The notes beneath the pieces were generated by a model. The model did not search any database. It saw only the letters and a program-made list of their open reading frames with translations, and had not been told where the DNA came from. From positions 12,636,827 through 12,700,826 of the forward strand of contig NC_044922.1 of the NCBI RefSeq assembly GCF_003576645.1: DNA of 64,000 nucleotides, in the 5' to 3' direction. The DNA is from Ipomoea triloba. Its lineage: Eukaryota; Streptophyta; Magnoliopsida; Solanales; Convolvulaceae. The translations under genes and the position numbers were made by a program. Positions 60,111-64,000 of the stretch are shown one piece after another (within the stretch, counting starts at the first letter, position 1; each line of letters begins with the position of its first letter).

Positions 60111-61910
60111 ATGAAAGCTCAAATGAATTCCCATGGTTACCCACACCATGAGGTAAATCCTTTGAACTATATTCCACCCCAACCATATCCATATTATCCC
60201 CATTCCACCCATACTTATAATCCACCAACATATCACTATCCACCTCAAAACCCTTATTCATTTCCGTATCACTACTTACCGCATCCAACTTCTTATCCAT
60301 CTTATATACATAACCATCACCCACCACCATACATACACCCTATCCCACCGAATCAAAACAAATTTCCCCCACAATACTCCATTTATCAAAATGACTCGGT
60401 AAGCTCTAAAGAAATATTCCAAAACATAGAGAGTAAGCTTGCACAGATAATGAGAACAATTGACCCAAGCTATACTCCCGAGCCATTTTCGTTCCATAAT
60501 TTCCACCCAAACAACCATTACCCATCTCCATCTCATATTCTTAAAGTAAACAATCCTACCCATTTCCTTGAAACACCACCTTCCAATCCTTATTTTACCA
60601 TACCCGATCCTTGTGATTATATCCCACCGGCCAAGGACGAAATTGAAATTCTCAAAGAGAAAATAAAAGTATTTACAAGAATGGCCAAGGAGGATACGGC
60701 TAACTCGAAAGCCGAAATTCGGAGTGAATTAAATGATTATCTCGCTACTCTCCGAGAAGAAGGACTTCCATTGGAGGAGATCGAAACGAAAATGTTAGCC
60801 ATGATGGAGGAGTTCATGAGGACAAGTTCATCACGGATAAACTACCCACTTGTAGAGAATCTCCCAATTTCGGAAGCTAATCCAAGGATGGATGCACAAA
60901 ATACTGGAAGGAAGGAAGGTAGTGAAGGGACAGTAGATTGTTATGCGCCGGTACTAGAAGAAGTTCCAATTTTCGAATTGAAAAATCCTAAGGAGGTCGA
61001 GATGGAGAGCGATGATGAGAACATCGAAGTAGTGTGGGAAGATCAAGAGCCTACATATGGTAACATTCCTAAACCTTCTTGCATTACTACCTTCGAAAGT
61101 CCATGTTCACTTGATAGATTTACTTTTGACACTCGAGTGGATGACTCCCTTTTACGATGCAACAATGATTTATATTCTTATGATACTGAATGTTTTTATT
61201 TCCGGGAGGATGATTCCATAGGCTTTGTTGGCAATTTTATCAATGAGTACGAAAGTCTAGATAAAGATACCCATGCTCCTTGTAAAGACGACTCCCTACG
61301 CATTGATATTTCTATTACTTGCGACTATGATTGCTTTAATTTTTGGGAGGATGACTCTATAGTAAATCGTGATCTTTTAGTTGGAAATCATAGGGATTCT
61401 AGTTTGTTTGAAGAAGAATATGATAGTTTTAAATTCTTGGAAAATGAATCCTATGATTTGGGACGAGATGAGTTGATGGGTGAGGGGGAGATTACTTTGT
61501 TATATTCTAAAAAAGGAAAGGGTAATCCTTTTAGACAATTAGAGTGGGGGGATGAGAATAGAGAGTGTGAGAAAGAGATGATAGATAAGGAGGGAATTTT
61601 CACATTCGATTTGTTTGAGGGAATTGAAGGGAGTGATATGACCTCTAGTGAAGAGATATGGTCTCAACATTATGATAAAACTGACAAGAACATCGGGGAT
61701 GGAAGAGAGAATGACAAAATAGGGGAAGATCACACTACCTTTGAGAAATCAAGGGGAGTGTTTGAGGCCATGAACTTTCCAATTAAACACCTTGTTCTTC
61801 CTTTGTTTGAATGGGAATTCAAGAATGTCCTACACCTTGGGGCATTTCTTGAAGCAAAGGTACATGGGACGCTAGGCAGGGTCCCAAAGTCTATATGTTT
61901 AGCGGGATAG
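60111..61910 (+). CDS. Unknown 599-aa protein of element D
   Basis: One uninterrupted frame from the ATG at 60111 to TAG 61908-61910, about 230 bases past the primer site, where gag is normally found. Seen: a Pro/Tyr/His-rich N-terminus (residues about 10-110), a charged helical stretch (about 180-250, with EIEILKEKIKVFTRMAKED and LEEIETKMLAMMEEFM), then an acidic half with a repeated pattern DDSL...CF-F-EDDSI (two clear copies) and an ending FEWEFKNVLHLGAFLEA. There is no zinc knuckle, protease or RT motif. It could be a very divergent gag or a protein specific to this family; I do not recognise it. Long ORF preservation in an element suggests recent activity or selection. Confidence 0.8.
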   Translation: MKAQMNSHGYPHHEVNPLNYIPPQPYPYYPHSTHTYNPPTYHYPPQNPYSFPYHYLPHPTSYPSYIHNHHPPPYIHPIPPNQNKFPPQYSIYQNDSVSSKEIFQNIESKLAQIMRTIDPSYTPEPFSFHNFHPNNHYPSPSHILKVNNPTHFLETPPSNPYFTIPDPCDYIPPAKDEIEILKEKIKVFTRMAKEDTANSKAEIRSELNDYLATLREEGLPLEEIETKMLAMMEEFMRTSSSRINYPLVENLPISEANPRMDAQNTGRKEGSEGTVDCYAPVLEEVPIFELKNPKEVEMESDDENIEVVWEDQEPTYGNIPKPSCITTFESPCSLDRFTFDTRVDDSLLRCNNDLYSYDTECFYFREDDSIGFVGNFINEYESLDKDTHAPCKDDSLRIDISITCDYDCFNFWEDDSIVNRDLLVGNHRDSSLFEEEYDSFKFLENESYDLGRDELMGEGEITLLYSKKGKGNPFRQLEWGDENRECEKEMIDKEGIFTFDLFEGIEGSDMTSSEEIWSQHYDKTDKNIGDGRENDKIGEDHTTFEKSRGVFEAMNFPIKHLVLPLFEWEFKNVLHLGAFLEAKVHGTLGRVPKSICLAG

Positions 61911-61915
61911 ACTAA

Positions 61916-61970
61916 CCTAAGTCTAGCCAAAGACTCTAAACGAAGGCGCACTTGGGAGGCATTCCCAACG
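61916..61970 (+). other. Conserved two-hairpin tract, element D
   Basis: GTCTAGCCAAAGAC, then TAAACGAAGGCGCA, then CTTGGGAGGCATTCCCAA. It begins six bases past the ORF stop. The first stem extends to 5 bp (AGTCT/AGACT); the second has lost its outermost pair. Confidence 0.78.
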
Positions 61971-62210
61971 TTATCCCTAGGATTTAAATTTCACGTTATT
62001 AATTCTTACTTTTTCTCTTTTTGGTGCATTTTGTCTTTTGTTTAGGATTTTTCGACTAACCACGCAGATTCTCCATCCTAAAATGGTCCTCAAAGGTCCA
62101 TTCGTCAAAGAAGGTGACCAAGCTCGAAAAGGGGAAAGAAAAATTTGAAGAAGGCAGGCAAGCACAGTCCACGCCACTCCCACATGTGTGAGTAGGTGGT
62201 GAAGCAGTAT
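61971..62210 (+). other. 3' region of element D
   Basis: Non-coding, with a splice-acceptor-like ttttgtttag (about 62037-62046), a CG-rich box (62170-62190) and a polypurine-like GTGTGGGGGT at 62212-62221. Confidence 0.45.
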
Positions 62211-63449
62211 TGTGTGGGGGTTGATTCGTGAAAAGATATTTATGTTAAAACAGAAAGACTGTGACTCCCCGAGTGTCGGTCTCGAAGGAGGGACGTGGAG
62301 GTGTGTCAATTGTTCCGGAGTTTTCTCGATTGGATCATGCATAGGATTCAAGTGTGGTGAAGGGGGGATTTGTGAGTGAGAGTAGTTCATTGGTTGGTTT
62401 GAGTGTAAGAGAGTAGTAAAGTAAAAGTGATTTTGTGAATATGTAAAAGGGGTAGGGATTGGATAGTGTTCATGAATATTGCATAGTGGAGTGTCTAAGG
62501 TCATGGATTAGGATTGCTAGGATATTGTCTATTCAAGAGTGTGTTGTCTTAGTCCTTTTCCACCTTTGTGTACTAAGGCTTCTTTGACTTAGGAGTGCCT
62601 TCAAGCATCCAAAGTTCTAAGAGGAATTTTATCAAACACTTAAGCTACACACTATCCTACTATTCTTAAGAAGTCCATAGGAACTTTGATTGTGTCAAGC
62701 TTCAAATCCTAACTCTAATCAAAGACATGAAAGAGTCAAGAGCTCAATCTCTCATCTAGATTTGCCAAATCCAAACAAGATCTCATCAAAACAACAATCA
62801 AAAGACAAGAATAGATAATCCATCAACACAAACTCATAGATCCAAAATATAGAAATAAGATCATCACAAAAGCAATATTCAATCACACAATCCAAATCCC
62901 TAGACTAAATTAGATACTCATAATATGAAATGCAAGCAAAAGCTAATTTAATCCAAGAACAAGATAACTAAAATTATAGAAATGAAATAGAGATCACCTA
63001 GAGAGAAGAAGATCTTCAATCCAAGCTTGTTGTCTTCTTAAATAGAGATTGATCTAATCTAAAAACTAAGAAAAATGGAGAAAGTTCTCTGAAGGAAAAA
63101 CTAAGAAAAGGAAAACTAATTTTATGGCTCCTCTGTCTGGAAATTCATCAAAGGGGTTTAAATAGTCTTCGAAATGACAACCCTAGCTGAAATTCGCGCA
63201 TCACCGTCTCCACGCCTCTCACACGCGTGTGAGCATGCGTGGGAAGCTTCTGGAAAGTTTTCACGCCTGCTCACACGCGTGTGGCCTTCCAGTTTAGTCC
63301 TCCGAGGCTCCGCTCTTGCCTGGTTTGCTCTTTAAACTCAACTTTTGGTCCTATTTGCTCCCGGGGCTCCTATTTTACTTCTTTTAAGCTAAAAGTAGCT
63401 TTTGTGCATCAGTTAGTGATTTTCAAGAATTTACGCACATAATTTATCA
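62211..63449 (-). mobile_element. Athila-type LTR in reverse orientation
   Basis: Ends TTTATCA at 63449; contains gactccccgagtgtcg (near the end of the LTR in minus sense, as in 44113-45393) and two CG-rich inverted boxes (63210-63242 and 63261-63286). Flanks agtat / agtaa match at 4 of 5. The left end could also be 62222 (TGATTCG). Probably a solo LTR. Confidence 0.5.
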
Positions 63450-63468
63450 AGTAAGGATGCTATAGACG

Positions 63469-64000
63469 TGATAAAACACCCTAAAATGTGCCTGAAATAA
63501 GGGTATCTCGGAGTCTTATTAGTAGGCGTGGAAAAATCCCAGAAAGCCGCCACGCCCACTCACACGCGTGTGAGCAGGCGTGGAAATCTTCCAGAAGCTA
63601 GCCACGCCCCCTCCCACGCGTGTGAGAGGCGTGGTCGGGCACCAGAAAAACTGCGTAAATAAGGCGCAAATGTGTTCTAACCCTTGCCCATTTCTCATTT
63701 CATTACATCCAAAAGCTAAGAGCTTCATCCAAGGTAAGACTAGCCTCCTCCAAAGCAATTCTTGGTACAAATCTCTTGAATCTCCTTCCTAAGCTTTTCA
63801 AAAGGTAACATTCCTTCTCTCCACTTTCCTTTATATCTATTGGAATTTATTTTCTTTGGAAGGCATATTTGTATGAATGAATGAGGTTTGACGATTTTCT
63901 TGATTGAAATGGCTTAGAAATAGACTTTAGAACTTGCTTGGAACCCATATTTGCTATTAGAAGATGAACATTGCAAAATTTGAAAGGTTCTTGATATCTA
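63469..64000 (+). mobile_element. Start of another Athila-type LTR, cut by the window edge
   Basis: Starts TGATAAAACACCC. Two near-perfect palindromes (63550-63583 and 63602-63634) precede a gtaaataagg TATA-like tract (about 63655) and a leader with splice-donor-like ccaaggtaagac (about 63730-63741). Confidence 0.5.

Larger units (their letters stand above)
58608..64000 (+). mobile_element. Element D: Athila-like retrotransposon with a novel ORF, right end not identified
   Basis: The 5' LTR (58608-59856) is followed by an intact primer site and a single long ORF (60111-61910), then the two-hairpin tract. Presumed left target duplication is GCTAC (58603-58607). A matching 3' LTR is not found; further LTR pieces of other orientation or family occupy 62211-64000, so D either continues beyond the window or is truncated. 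No gag, RT or integrase is recognised. Confidence 0.72.

Noticed and set aside
60276..60563. Minus-strand ORF opposite element D's ORF
   Set aside because: A shadow of the Pro/Tyr-rich coding strand; no independent support.

Overview
The window is nuclear DNA of a flowering plant, probably a eudicot. It is AT-rich, has a spliced plant-type gene with GT..AG introns, and otherwise holds plant transposon families: Athila-, Tat- and Tekay-like Ty3 LTR elements, Copia-like LTRs, hAT, CACTA, PIF/Harbinger and Mutator-like MITEs, and a probable Helitron end. The species cannot be told from the sequence.

Layout. 1-2.0 kb is AT-rich and empty. One host gene (four exons, 2218-5448, + strand, 258 aa, plant-specific, function unknown) is the only ordinary gene. 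From 5.5 to 9.8 kb there are small DNA transposons in AT-rich DNA. From 9.8 kb to the right edge the window is almost entirely a stack of transposons inside transposons. A decayed gypsy-type ORF (+, from about 10.0 kb, resuming at 22.08 kb) was entered by a hAT element (-, 11.45-22.08 kb). The hAT coding region was split by Tat, Copia-like and Tekay LTR pieces, which also carry a Harbinger element. An assembly gap of 901 N lies at 20979-21879.

The second block is one Athila-like element, B (22752-58017, minus strand, both LTRs, target duplication TTGCC). It is stretched to 35 kb by insertions: a 3.0-kb CACTA (24203-27203); a Tekay-type solo LTR (29192-40342), itself carrying a 9.1-kb Athila-like element A (29641-38727); a Copia-like solo LTR (40654-41495); two Athila-type solo LTRs (44113-45393 and 45751-47045); and element C (48545-56477), which has gag and protease but no reverse transcriptase. 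Two MITEs sit in C. Nearly every layer is proved by its own target-site duplication. To the right, element D (from 58608, + strand) has an LTR, a primer-binding site and one uninterrupted ORF of 600 codons that is neither recognisable gag nor pol.

How it works together. A, B and C are all defective: A has stops, frameshifts and a protease-RT deletion; B has gag, protease and an env-like ORF but no RT or integrase; C has gag-protease with five in-frame stops. B, C and D share a 50-55 nt tract downstream of their ORFs that can fold into two small hairpins with paired base changes. Several LTRs share CG-rich inverted repeats just upstream of a TATA-like box. These two shared features are the most interesting signals in the window.
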